From: Boseongicola sp. SB0675_bin_26
GTDB taxonomy: Bacteria; Pseudomonadota; Alphaproteobacteria; Rhodobacterales; Rhodobacteraceae
Assembly: GCA_009843725.1 (NCBI GenBank)
Contig: VYCX01000553.1
Location: 1 to 8,580 of the forward strand
Length of the DNA: 8,580 nt
Direction: 5' to 3'
Shown here: piece by piece, positions 1 to 5,968 of the stretch
Layout: every line of letters starts with the position of its first letter
Position numbering within the stretch: position 1 is the stretch's first letter
The notes under the pieces: generated by a model
The model's input: the letters and a program-made list of their open reading frames with translations, nothing else
Told to the model about the DNA's origin: nothing
Database searches by the model: none
Made by a program: the position numbers and the translations under genes

Positions 1-13
1 TGCATGCCCGGCG

Positions 14-39
14 TCAAGCAGAATCAAACGAAATCAAGC
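14..39. repeat. Three 10-bp-phased TCAA(A/G)C direct repeats
   Basis: The hexamer TCAA(A/G)C occurs at 14-19, 24-29 and 34-39, exactly 10 bp apart, so all copies face the same side of the helix. The last copy contains the stop codon of the small Arm-domain gene. Short direct repeats beside an integrase gene are typical of Arm-type binding sites of lambda-like recombinases; that role is inferred. A short A-rich stretch could produce such a pattern by chance. Confidence 0.4.
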
Positions 40-306
40 GTGGGAAAGCCCTGGGTCCTTGTCGGCCTTTCTTGACAGGCACTCGCGCCGTACCTCGTCG
101 ATTCCCGTCGAATCAGTTGAACCGAGAGAGATGCGCTTCGTGCGTCCGCCAACCGTCCGAATGAACACGTAGCTCTTGCCGCCGTTCGGCCTCACGCGCA
201 CACCGAGGTCCGGGACGCGGCTGTCCCAGGCCGTGAATTCCCGCTCCCGCGGACGCAGGCGGGTGATGCCCGCGTCGGTGAGCCGCACGCGCTTCCGTGT
301 CGCCAT
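34..306 (-). CDS. Stand-alone integrase Arm-type DNA-binding domain protein
   Basis: This 90-residue protein corresponds to only the N-terminal Arm-binding domain (DUF4102-like) of tyrosine recombinases. It shares with residues 4-80 of the adjacent integrase the pattern LTDA, W/L-x-x-LGVRV or FGVRV, a P-x-G-x-K-x-(Y/F)(V/F) strand and an R-(I/K)-x-x-(L/V)G strand. No catalytic domain follows: the protein stops about where the domain ends in full integrases. Its ATG lies 3 nt after the integrase stop codon, so translational coupling is likely. It may be an accessory DNA-binding protein that contacts att arm sites, or the truncated start of a second integrase. The clean domain boundary favours the former, but no experiment is visible here. 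Confidence 0.72.
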   Translation of the reverse strand: MATRKRVRLTDAGITRLRPREREFTAWDSRVPDLGVRVRPNGGKSYVFIRTVGGRTKRISLGSTDSTGIDEVRRECLSRKADKDPGLSHA

Positions 307-309
307 CGC

Positions 310-1437
310 TCAGCCCTCCGCGGCCAGCAAGGCCCCGACGGTCGCGGCGGCCTCGGCCGCCATCGCGTCGGCATGATGCGTGTACTTCAGCGTGGTCTCC
401 GCCGATCGGTGGCCAAGAAGCCGTGCGATGGCGGGGACGTTCTCGCCGCTCTTCAGTGCCAGAGAGGCAAAGGAGTGCCTCAGGTCATGAAGGCGGACGT
501 CGCGGAGACCCGCATCGGCGCGGATCCGGTGCCAGCGGAAGTGCAGCCAGTTCCCGTCGCACGGTCCGTCGCCCCTGCCGGCCGGGAACGTCCAGGGCGA
601 GGTTCGCTCCATCCCGTCGAGCACGTCGCGCGCCGCCTGCGAAAGCCAGACGGTCCGGGGTCCGGTCTTGCTGTCCCGAAGGAACAGCGCGCCTTCCCGG
701 AAATCCGTCCAGCGGAGCGTCAGTATCTCCGACTTCCGGGAACCTGTGAGAAGCAGCAGCCGGATCGCCGCGACGGCCAGGGGCCAGTCGCCCTCCCTGG
801 CGTCGAGACAGGCTGCGAGGGAGCGGATCTCCGCGTCGGACAGGAAACGCTCGCGGCCCTTCCGTCGGTAGCGGCGGATTCCGCGGCAGGGGTTGGACCC
901 CTCCTCGCGGAAGCCCATGCGCTCGGCTTCGCGCATGATCACCGAGAGGACGGGCATTGACCGGTCCGCCGCGACCGGCGTCGCGCGAAGCGACGCGAAC
1001 CAGTTCACGACGTCCCGCCGGGTGATTCCGTCGACCTGCCGTCCGGAGAACCGGGGCAGGATCTGATTGCGGAGATAGCCGCGGTTCACCGCCGTAGTGC
1101 GCGGCTTCCAGATCCGCTCGTGCCTGCGGAAGGTCGCCTCGGCGACGGCCTCGAAGACCGTCTCCTCCGGGAAGGCCGGCAGGGGACCTTCCTGCCTGAT
1201 CGCGGCCAGCATCGCGGCGGCGCGCGAGCGGGCCTCGTCCGCATCCATCGCGCGGGCATCGCCCACGATCTTCCAGATGCGCCGGCCCTCGTGCTGGCAG
1301 TGGACGAAAAAGCGTTTGGCACCCGAAGGCATCACCCGGACGCCGAAACCCTTCAGCTTCCCGTCGCGGACGTCGCGGGCTGACCTGCGCGGATTGAGCG
1401 CCCGGATCCGGGCGTCGGTGAGTGTGATTGAAGCCAT
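310..1437 (-). CDS. Tyrosine-type site-specific recombinase (integrase)
   Basis: This 375-residue phage or island integrase catalyses strand exchange between att sites. Residues 1-80 form the Arm-binding domain, about 95-180 the core-binding domain, and about 195-375 the catalytic domain. All catalytic residues are present: R234 in TGSRKSE, K257 in DSKTGP, H317-x-x-R320 in LHDLRH, H343 in LLGHRS and the nucleophile Y352 in LKYTHH. The ATG at 1437 was chosen because MASITLTDA starts the domain and GGGAG lies 9 nt upstream; an earlier in-frame start at 1500 adds 21 residues unlike the family. The gene is read away from a likely att junction at 1554-1566 and is followed after 3 nt by a lone Arm-domain gene. 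It appears intact and functional. Confidence 0.96.
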   Translation of the reverse strand: MASITLTDARIRALNPRRSARDVRDGKLKGFGVRVMPSGAKRFFVHCQHEGRRIWKIVGDARAMDADEARSRAAAMLAAIRQEGPLPAFPEETVFEAVAEATFRRHERIWKPRTTAVNRGYLRNQILPRFSGRQVDGITRRDVVNWFASLRATPVAADRSMPVLSVIMREAERMGFREEGSNPCRGIRRYRRKGRERFLSDAEIRSLAACLDAREGDWPLAVAAIRLLLLTGSRKSEILTLRWTDFREGALFLRDSKTGPRTVWLSQAARDVLDGMERTSPWTFPAGRGDGPCDGNWLHFRWHRIRADAGLRDVRLHDLRHSFASLALKSGENVPAIARLLGHRSAETTLKYTHHADAMAAEAAATVGALLAAEG

Positions 1438-1530
1438 CGACCTGTTCTCCCGTTCAGTTGCAGCGGGGAACAAAAGGCCCTCGTGGCCCTGCCGATGCAA
1501 CTTTTGTTGACAGGAAAAAGCGACGTGATA

Positions 1531-1716
1531 TCAACGGCGTGGAACATGTCCCAGCACCGGAGGTGCGTGGCGGGTGTGAATGATCCGCAGCTTGTCCCTT
1601 TTGCCATAGCAGGCATCTAGGAACGGATCGAGTTGAACCCCCGGCAGGCAATACAGCGTGTCGAGGCCGTTCGAAATCAGCGAATCGACGGTCAATTCGG
1701 CGACTGAACGAGTCAC
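1531..1716 (-). pseudogene. 5' fragment of a thiamine-pyrophosphate-dependent enzyme (acetolactate synthase-like)
   Basis: The first 50 residues match the N-terminus of the TPP enzyme superfamily: VAELTVDSL, then NGLDTLYCLPGVQ, DPFLDA and the strand IIHTRH. In the family the next residue is the catalytic glutamate of RHEQ, which activates the cofactor. Here the frame instead runs into 11 unrelated residues and a stop, so at least 90% of the usual 550 residues and the active site are missing. The GTG at 1716 was chosen because MTRSVAEL is a typical start and a G-run precedes it. It starts 24 nt after the marR stop on the same strand, so it was probably co-transcribed with marR. The break coincides with the integrase-bearing element, whose insertion probably caused it. 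Confidence 0.75.
1554..1566. other. Inverted repeat at the element/chromosome junction (candidate att core)
   Basis: GCACC-GGA-GGTGC is a perfect 5-bp inverted repeat with a 3-bp centre. It ends exactly where homology to the TPP enzyme stops: the last conserved codon, His, is 1567-1569. Tyrosine recombinase core sites have this form, two inverted arm-length half-sites around a short spacer, although natural cores are usually longer. The 1438-1553 stretch between it and the integrase start should hold the integrase promoter; I see no convincing -35/-10 pair there. The att role is inferred from position only. Confidence 0.4.
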
Positions 1717-1740
1717 GCCGCCCCCCCAAGAATGCAATCC

Positions 1741-2220
1741 CTATTCGGAGGCATGAACTTCTTGCATCGCCCCCTCTTCGGCAAGCATCTCCAGAAGGAT
1801 GGCCAGCGCCTCCTTGACGGCGTTGTATCGCGTCTTTCCAAGCCGAGACTGAATGCGGGCGTCAAGCTTGAGCGCCTTCGCCCAAACCCGATCGACGACC
1901 TCGTGGCCGGCATTCGTGACGTGAAGGCGCTTGCGCCGGCCATCGTGCTCATCGTCAGAGCGGCGTATGAGGTCCTTTCTTTCGAGTTCCAATGCGGCAC
2001 GGCCTGTGTGAGTGGCATCGAGGCTTGCCAGTCTCGCAAGCTCTCGAAGATGGCAATCGCCAAATCGCGCAAGATTCAGAAGAGCGCGCCATTCCTGAAC
2101 GCTCAGTCCCTCTTCATGGAGGGCTTCGGCCCGAAACACTGCGCGCAATCGCCGAACGGCGCGGTCCATATTGATGTTGATGAACGCGCCGAAGTCTATG
2201 TCACTTCTTGGCTCTTCCAT
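1741..2220 (-). CDS. MarR-family transcriptional regulator
   Basis: This 159-residue regulator has the usual MarR length and layout: N-terminal dimerisation helices, a winged helix-turn-helix at about residues 40-105, and C-terminal helices. The wing carries the family signature D-E-H-D-G-R-R-K-R-L followed by VTNAG at residues 90-105. MarR proteins bind palindromes as dimers and release them on binding phenolic or other aromatic ligands. The ATG at 2220 gives a normal N-terminus, but no good ribosome-binding site precedes it. The gene heads a leftward unit with a broken TPP enzyme, and is divergent from the sulfatase remnant, arylsulfotransferase and cupin genes. A palindrome at 2305-2332 in the shared intergenic region is the obvious operator, implying autoregulation and control of the divergent genes. 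Confidence 0.93.
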   Translation of the reverse strand: MEEPRSDIDFGAFININMDRAVRRLRAVFRAEALHEEGLSVQEWRALLNLARFGDCHLRELARLASLDATHTGRAALELERKDLIRRSDDEHDGRRKRLHVTNAGHEVVDRVWAKALKLDARIQSRLGKTRYNAVKEALAILLEMLAEEGAMQEVHASE

Positions 2221-2304
2221 GATTTCGAATGCAATTTCGAAGACCGGGCCTTCGCCAAGGGTATGTCGGATCGAATCGACTTGGCAAGGAAAATTGTGGC
2301 AGTC

Positions 2305-2337
2305 GCTACAAAAAATTGTAGCATATGCTACATTTTT
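2305..2337. promoter_or_regulatory. MarR-type operator with three half-sites
   Basis: TGTAGCATATGCTACA at 2317-2332 is a perfect 16-bp palindrome, extended by AAAA and TTTT flanks at 2312-2315 and 2334-2337. A third half-site GCTACA at 2305-2310 pairs with the left arm across a 6-bp spacer. Length, symmetry and position between marR and a divergent gene set fit a MarR operator; binding is inferred. Confidence 0.72.
2315..2323 (-). promoter_or_regulatory. Extended -10 promoter element for marR
   Basis: On the minus strand the sequence reads TGCTACAAT, an extended -10 (TG-n-TACAAT, one mismatch to TATAAT). No good -35 lies 17 nt further upstream, which is common for extended -10 promoters. It sits inside the palindrome, so a bound regulator would block polymerase. 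The predicted leader to the marR ATG is about 85-90 nt. Confidence 0.5.
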
Positions 2338-2338
2338 C

Positions 2339-2344
2339 TTGACC
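2339..2344 (+). promoter_or_regulatory. Possible -35 box for the rightward gene set
   Basis: TTGACC lies 6 nt right of the operator palindrome and is a good -35 match. The -10 expected near 2362-2367 (CACGCT) is poor, so this is a weak prediction. If real, regulator bound at the palindrome would sit just upstream of this promoter. Confidence 0.25.
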
Positions 2345-2397
2345 GGAACATGAATCTGACGCACGCTTGGGCGATGGCGGCAACGCGCCCGAACAAC

Positions 2398-2524
2398 AGG
2401 AGGTGACATGTTCAACAGGGTGGCGGCCGTCGCAAATCCTGTCGTGGTGCCAGGACGGCCATCTGTTCCAACTCCGGTCACGGAGACGGCCTGGTCAACT
2501 TCAACCTGCCGCTCGAGGGCCTGA
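2398..2524 (+). other. Strong ribosome-binding site with a 38-codon frame
   Basis: AGGAGGTGA at 2398-2406 is the full complement of the 16S anti-Shine-Dalgarno, with GGAGG 4 nt before the ATG at 2408. The frame reads MFNRVAAVANPVVVPG and stops at 2522-2524. It overlaps the sulfatase-like segment in another frame. It may be the retained start of the ancestral gene joined to a deleted body, or a leader peptide. I do not recognise the peptide. Confidence 0.35.
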
Positions 2525-2988
2525 TCCTGTTGCCTGGCGCCACGGACGCAGCGGACTTGACCGGACCGATCGGATTGTCAGGGTCGCGCCTCAGTCACTT
2601 TTGCCTGGTGATCGGCATCGCTGGGCAACCGGCAGTCGCACCGGCATGACTCCCCAATTCGGAATGCCGCGGCACTGGTTTGCGCCATCCTTCAGCACGC
2701 GCACAGGCCGCCATGACCAGCCTCTCTTCGAGTTCCGCGATGGCGCACGGAATTCCAGCTTCGCCGAGCCCGTGCGGTTCGAACCTTGACCGGTAAGCGC
2801 TGGCGAATGACGCGCCGCGCCGGTGAAGACGGGAAGAACCTTGCCAGCTCAGAACGGACCCGGGAGAGTTCCGCCATCTCCGGGATGTGCCGAAACATGC
2901 TGCGGTCTGCGCCAAATTGGCCGAACGTCTTGATCGCCGCCCGGCACGGCAGTTGGATGAAGGTGCATGCGCCCGCTTTGCTGCCTGA
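2408..2988 (+). pseudogene. Degraded sulfatase, C-terminal part
   Basis: Sulfatase-like segments lie in order in shifting frames. At about 2446-2640, SNSGHGDGLVNFNLPLEG resembles the TSDHGDxLGDxxLxxKG block. At about 2715-2780, PLFEFRDG and SFAEPVR follow. From 2786, LTGKRWRMTRRAGEDG resembles the 'VRTxRWRLTxYAGE' strand. From 2839, QLRTDPGEFRHL and AKLAERLDRRP match the C-terminal 'LYDLxxDPGEFxNLWDDP' signature and helix, ending with TGA at 2986. At least three one-base shifts and the missing N-terminal two-thirds, including the formylglycine site, make it non-functional. A perfect Shine-Dalgarno AGGAGGTGA precedes the ATG at 2408, but that frame yields only 38 residues. It is 13 nt upstream of the arylsulfotransferase gene. 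The last block is the strongest part of the assignment. Confidence 0.55.
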
Positions 2989-3001
2989 CGAAAAGGACTG
3001 A

Positions 3002-4051
3002 ATGCAGATGCAGATCGATTATTCAGGAGTCACGGTTCACGATCCAGGAAGATCTACCCGCGGTTACGTGCTCTTCGCGCCCGCGCAATCGAGCCAGGCA
3101 TTGCTGGTCGACTACGAGGGCGAGATCCGCCATCGCTGGGATGTCCGCGGCAAGAGCACCAACTGGTGCTACCTGCTGCCGAGCGGCAACCTGTTCATGA
3201 ACGAGGCCGGATCAACGCCTGCACCCATCCCTTTCGGTGCCGGACTGATGCGGGAGTATTCGCGTGAGTGCAGTGTCGTCTGGGAACATGAAGACACCAT
3301 GCAGCATCATGACGCACGTCGATTGGAGGATGGGCGGACCGTCTACCTGGCCTGGGAGGAGATGGATGAAGTGCAGGCCGCTGCAATAGGAGGCGGCGTG
3401 CCCGGCAGCGAGGCCGATGGCGCGATCTACGGTGAAGTCATTCGCGAGATTGACGAGAGCGGCGCGGTCGTCTGGGAGTGGCGCCTGGCCGATCACGCGG
3501 CTTGGCCGTTCCACCGAAATGCCGTCCGACGGAACTATGGCCACGCAAATTCGATCCATCCGCTGGAAAACGGAGACTATCTCCTGAGTTTCAAGGTCCT
3601 GAACCTCTTGGCCATCGTCTCGCGCGAGACCGGAGACATCGTCTGGGAATTCCAGGACGATGCTCTCGGCGGGCAGCATGACGCCCAGATGACGGAAAGC
3701 GGCACCATTCTGGTATTCGCGAATGGAACCTATTCACCGGATCTGGCCCACAGCCAGGTCTGGGAAATCGACAAGGAAAGCAAGAAGGTCGTCTGGCGTT
3801 TCACGGAAAGGAAGAACCCGATGAACTTCTTTTCCACACACATCTCGGGCGTGCAGCGGTTGCCTTCGGGCAACACATTGATCTGCGAAGGCGCGAAGGG
3901 AGCCATCTTCGAGGTCACGCCGGACCACGACGTTGTCTGGCACTATGTCAACCCGAACTGGCAATCCCATCCAGGATTCGCCAGCATCAACTGGATCTAC
4001 CGCGCGCGCCACTATGCGCCCGACTGCCCTGAAATCGAAAACCTGCTTTGA
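3002..4051 (+). CDS. Arylsulfotransferase (ASST)-family beta-propeller protein
   Basis: This 349-residue protein resembles bacterial aryl-sulfate sulfotransferases, which move sulfate between phenolic donors and acceptors without PAPS. Six repeats of a (V/I)-(V/R)-(W/H)-x-(W/F/Y/H) strand, near residues 42, 92, 157, 213, 263 and 311, indicate a six-bladed propeller. Conserved histidines include HHD at 102-104, GHANSIHPLENGD at 180-192 and QHDA at 225-228; GVQRLPSGNTLICEG at 283-297 and R334/R336 resemble the family's last blade. There is no signal peptide, unlike periplasmic E. coli AssT, so a cytoplasmic place is inferred. AAGGA is 4 nt before the first ATG and 10 nt before a second at 3008; either may be used. 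It follows a dead sulfatase by 13 nt and precedes a cupin gene by 14 nt. Substrate unknown. Confidence 0.87.
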   Translation: MQMQIDYSGVTVHDPGRSTRGYVLFAPAQSSQALLVDYEGEIRHRWDVRGKSTNWCYLLPSGNLFMNEAGSTPAPIPFGAGLMREYSRECSVVWEHEDTMQHHDARRLEDGRTVYLAWEEMDEVQAAAIGGGVPGSEADGAIYGEVIREIDESGAVVWEWRLADHAAWPFHRNAVRRNYGHANSIHPLENGDYLLSFKVLNLLAIVSRETGDIVWEFQDDALGGQHDAQMTESGTILVFANGTYSPDLAHSQVWEIDKESKKVVWRFTERKNPMNFFSTHISGVQRLPSGNTLICEGAKGAIFEVTPDHDVVWHYVNPNWQSHPGFASINWIYRARHYAPDCPEIENLL

Positions 4052-4065
4052 AGCGGGGATCTACC

Positions 4066-4731
4066 ATGCCTAGCAGCATCCATTTCTACCAAGACCAGGT
4101 TCTTGACAAAGGACGGGGCGCGCTCAAGGCGGCGCGACGGATTGTCTACTGCCGGTTCGGAGCGGTGACGATCAACGGCGAGGCCTTGAGTGCCGGAAAC
4201 GCGGTCTTCGTCGGCGAGGACGCCGAAATCACGGGAAAGCGCGACTGGTCCCAGCTTTGGCGTTGGGAGGTTGACCTGCCCAATGCAGAGCAGGCCTTGG
4301 TTCTCGGGGACGGCGTCCTGACACTTCATCGAATGAGCCGTGTCATCGGAATGCTGGACATGGACCCCGGCACGGAATGGCTGTTCCGCCTTGACCAGAT
4401 CACCGCACCGCCCGGTCGGGTGACCGACCCGCACAAGCACCCGGGTCCGGGCATCCGGTGCTTGGTCGAGGGCACCTTCAACATCAGTCAGGATGTCGAA
4501 AGCTACCGCGCGATGAATCCTGGCGAGCCTTGGTGGGAATGCGGCGAACAGCCTGTGATTGCCTGGGGCTCAAAGTCCATGCATGCGCGCTTCTTGCGCG
4601 CCATGGTCATGCCGACCGACAATGCCGGCCAAACTGACACGATCAAGAACAAGGCCGGACAGCCGAACAAGAAGCGTGGCCAGCACCGGCTGCTGGTTGA
4701 TCAGGTCATCACGGCGCCCGAGAGCATCTGA
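4066..4731 (+). CDS. Cupin-fold protein, probably bicupin
   Basis: This 221-residue protein has a C-terminal cupin with DPHKHPGPGIRCLVEG at residues 121-136; H123 and H125, then E136, resemble cupin motif 1 metal ligands. PVIAWGSKSMHARF at 163-176 supplies a motif 2 histidine (H173). Residues 30-75 have a similar strand pattern (VTINGEALSAGNAVFVGEDAEI) that could be a degenerate first cupin half. An enzyme or binding role for an aromatic or keto acid is possible but not shown. ATG 4066 is preferred over a TTG at 4048 because GGGGA lies 6 nt upstream. It lies 14 nt after the arylsulfotransferase, so they are probably one transcript, and before a decayed FAH-family gene. Confidence 0.85.
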   Translation: MPSSIHFYQDQVLDKGRGALKAARRIVYCRFGAVTINGEALSAGNAVFVGEDAEITGKRDWSQLWRWEVDLPNAEQALVLGDGVLTLHRMSRVIGMLDMDPGTEWLFRLDQITAPPGRVTDPHKHPGPGIRCLVEGTFNISQDVESYRAMNPGEPWWECGEQPVIAWGSKSMHARFLRAMVMPTDNAGQTDTIKNKAGQPNKKRGQHRLLVDQVITAPESI

Positions 4732-5100
4732 TTGAGCTTGCCTATCTGCGGAATGGTCCGGGCGGCCGGTTGATCAAGGTGTCAAGCGACTTGTCAAAGG
4801 CCCCGTTCGGACCGGCAACGAGATTGCAAGTGTTGCTTGATGACAGGGACGACTTGGCGCCGGAGGCTGAAGCAATCTTCGCAGCCCGTGTTTCCGGCGA
4901 GCAGCCCGATGCCTTCGGACTTGACGTGAACTCCGTGGGGGGAACCTTGCCGCGTGCCTGCCAGCATCTCAATCTTGACTGTCACGTCGGGTCGGCAAGG
5001 CATTCGACAATGCCGCGGCCCGGTCAACTCGCCCCGTCTCTGAACAGCCTGCGGAGCCCGATGCCGAAGGAGATCCAATTGCAGTCCTCAGCGTTCACGT
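4728..5100 (+). pseudogene. Decayed N-terminal part of a fumarylacetoacetate-hydrolase (FAH) family gene
   Basis: Directly after the cupin stop, the frame from 4731 reads IELAYLRNGPGGRLIKVSSD, then LQVLLDDRDDLAPEAEAI and GTLPRACQHLN. These match the start of FAH-fold hydrolases ('LATLxNGxRDGRLVVVSRDLxxA', 'LQAALDDWDxLAP', 'APLPRAYQW'). An ATT sits where the ATG should be; a CTG at 4728 is the only nearby alternative. After about 4985 the frame no longer looks family-like and the catalytic domain is absent. FAH hydrolases cleave ring-fission products such as fumarylpyruvate, often beside cupin dioxygenases, which suits this position. The rest of 4985-5107 shows no other gene. Confidence 0.48.
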
Positions 5101-5107
5101 GTCGGCG

Positions 5108-5965
5108 TCAAGGCACGCGCAGCGTGTTGCGAACCGTTCTGCCCGAATCGACGGTCTCGCGCGTTTCCGTCGCAAAAGGTGAGGACGCAAGCCGCTGCAT
5201 GACGTGCTCGGCCGCCGTGTGAAACCCCGTTGGCAGGTCTAGCTCCCCCAGCGCAGACGCGATTTCGCGCATCTCTGGCGTCCAGCGTTCGGCATCGGCT
5301 GGCATGCGGGGGATCACGCTCTCAGCCCTTGCCAGAAGTGACTGCTGCGAGAATGCCAGTTCCTCGACATAGGCCTCGAACAGGCCTGCACGCTCCGCTG
5401 CCATAAGCTGATTGACCAGGAGTGCGTTCAGACCCTTGGTTAGCCCGGCATAGAGCATCTTGAACATCGAGGCGTGTCCGGCCTGACCATGCAGAACGAC
5501 ATGATCGAAGGCTTGCCCGTCGAGAGAGGCGACCGCGTCCGCCTGGCCTCCGGAAAGATATAGCCTGGGGCGCACGTCGGCAGTCGGCGGGCCGCCCACA
5601 ATTCCTCCATCCAGGAACGGCAGACCTGCATTCTCGCAAAGAAGCGCAATGCGCTGCACTGTTCGGGGCGCAACCGCGTTGGCGTCAACAAACACCGGCT
5701 TTTCGGAAATTCCCGCGCAATCGTCAGCCAGTGTCTCCGCGAGAGGAACCGCCTGATCGGGCGGCACGATGGAAAAAAGGATGTCGACTTCGGTCATGAG
5801 CTGGTTCAGGCTGTCTGTGACCTCGATCCCGCGCTCGAACGCGCGCTGGACGGACACGTCGGAACGTCCGCCCAGATCGGTCAGGACACGGTGACCAAAG
5901 GCCTTTAGTGCAGTTCCCACGGATGCACCCATCGTTCCCATGCCAAGAATGCCGATGGCAGCCAA
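5108..5965 (-). CDS. NAD(P)-binding 6-phosphogluconate/3-hydroxyisobutyrate dehydrogenase-like protein with DUF1932 domain
   Basis: This 285-residue protein has an N-terminal Rossmann fold starting with IGILGMGTMGASVG (residues 4-17, GxGxMG) and the strand DILFSIVPPD at 61-70. Residues 117-125 (FLDGGIVGG) replace the 'DAPVSGG' substrate loop of beta-hydroxyacid dehydrogenases. GHASMFKMLYAGLTKGLNAL at 163-182 contains the putative catalytic lysine K169 and opens the C-terminal DUF1932-type helical domain. It probably oxidises or reduces a hydroxy acid; the substrate is unknown. The start is TTG at 5965: no ATG fits, and GGAGG lies 8 nt upstream, inside the last codons of the Rid-like gene, with a 3-nt gap between the two genes. 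It looks intact, unlike its neighbours. Confidence 0.92.
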   Translation of the reverse strand: MAAIGILGMGTMGASVGTALKAFGHRVLTDLGGRSDVSVQRAFERGIEVTDSLNQLMTEVDILFSIVPPDQAVPLAETLADDCAGISEKPVFVDANAVAPRTVQRIALLCENAGLPFLDGGIVGGPPTADVRPRLYLSGGQADAVASLDGQAFDHVVLHGQAGHASMFKMLYAGLTKGLNALLVNQLMAAERAGLFEAYVEELAFSQQSLLARAESVIPRMPADAERWTPEMREIASALGELDLPTGFHTAAEHVMQRLASSPFATETRETVDSGRTVRNTLRVP

Positions 5966-5968
5966 ATT

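Noticed and set aside
72..79. TTGACAGG shared with 1507-1514 as possible att repeats
   Set aside because: Only 8 bp, with unrelated flanks and further near-copies elsewhere; both lie on the same side of the presumed junction.
373..960. Long rightward ORFs opposite the integrase
   Set aside because: Shadows of a GC-rich gene whose catalytic residues are all on the minus strand.
2595..2915. Leftward 106-codon ORF
   Set aside because: Antisense of the sulfatase remnant, no recognisable domain and no ribosome-binding site seen.
2786..3001. Separate 71-codon rightward gene before the arylsulfotransferase, considered as a carboxymuconolactone decarboxylase piece
   Set aside because: Its first 18 residues continue sulfatase-like sequence and a one-base shift then gives the sulfatase C-terminal signature; the remaining residues are out of frame.
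4731..4800. Rho-independent terminator after the cupin gene
   Set aside because: GC-rich inverted bases are present but there is no stable stem followed by a T-run.
4956..4985. Minus-strand peptide VTVKIEMLAG, like the start of 4-oxalocrotonate tautomerases
   Set aside because: The rest of the frame does not match the family, and the opposite strand gives three ordered FAH-family motifs over the same region, so this is probably a shadow.
4770..5222. Single 150-codon rightward gene running into the dehydrogenase region
   Set aside because: Only the first 70 or so codons are family-like; the tail is antisense to the dehydrogenase 3' end.
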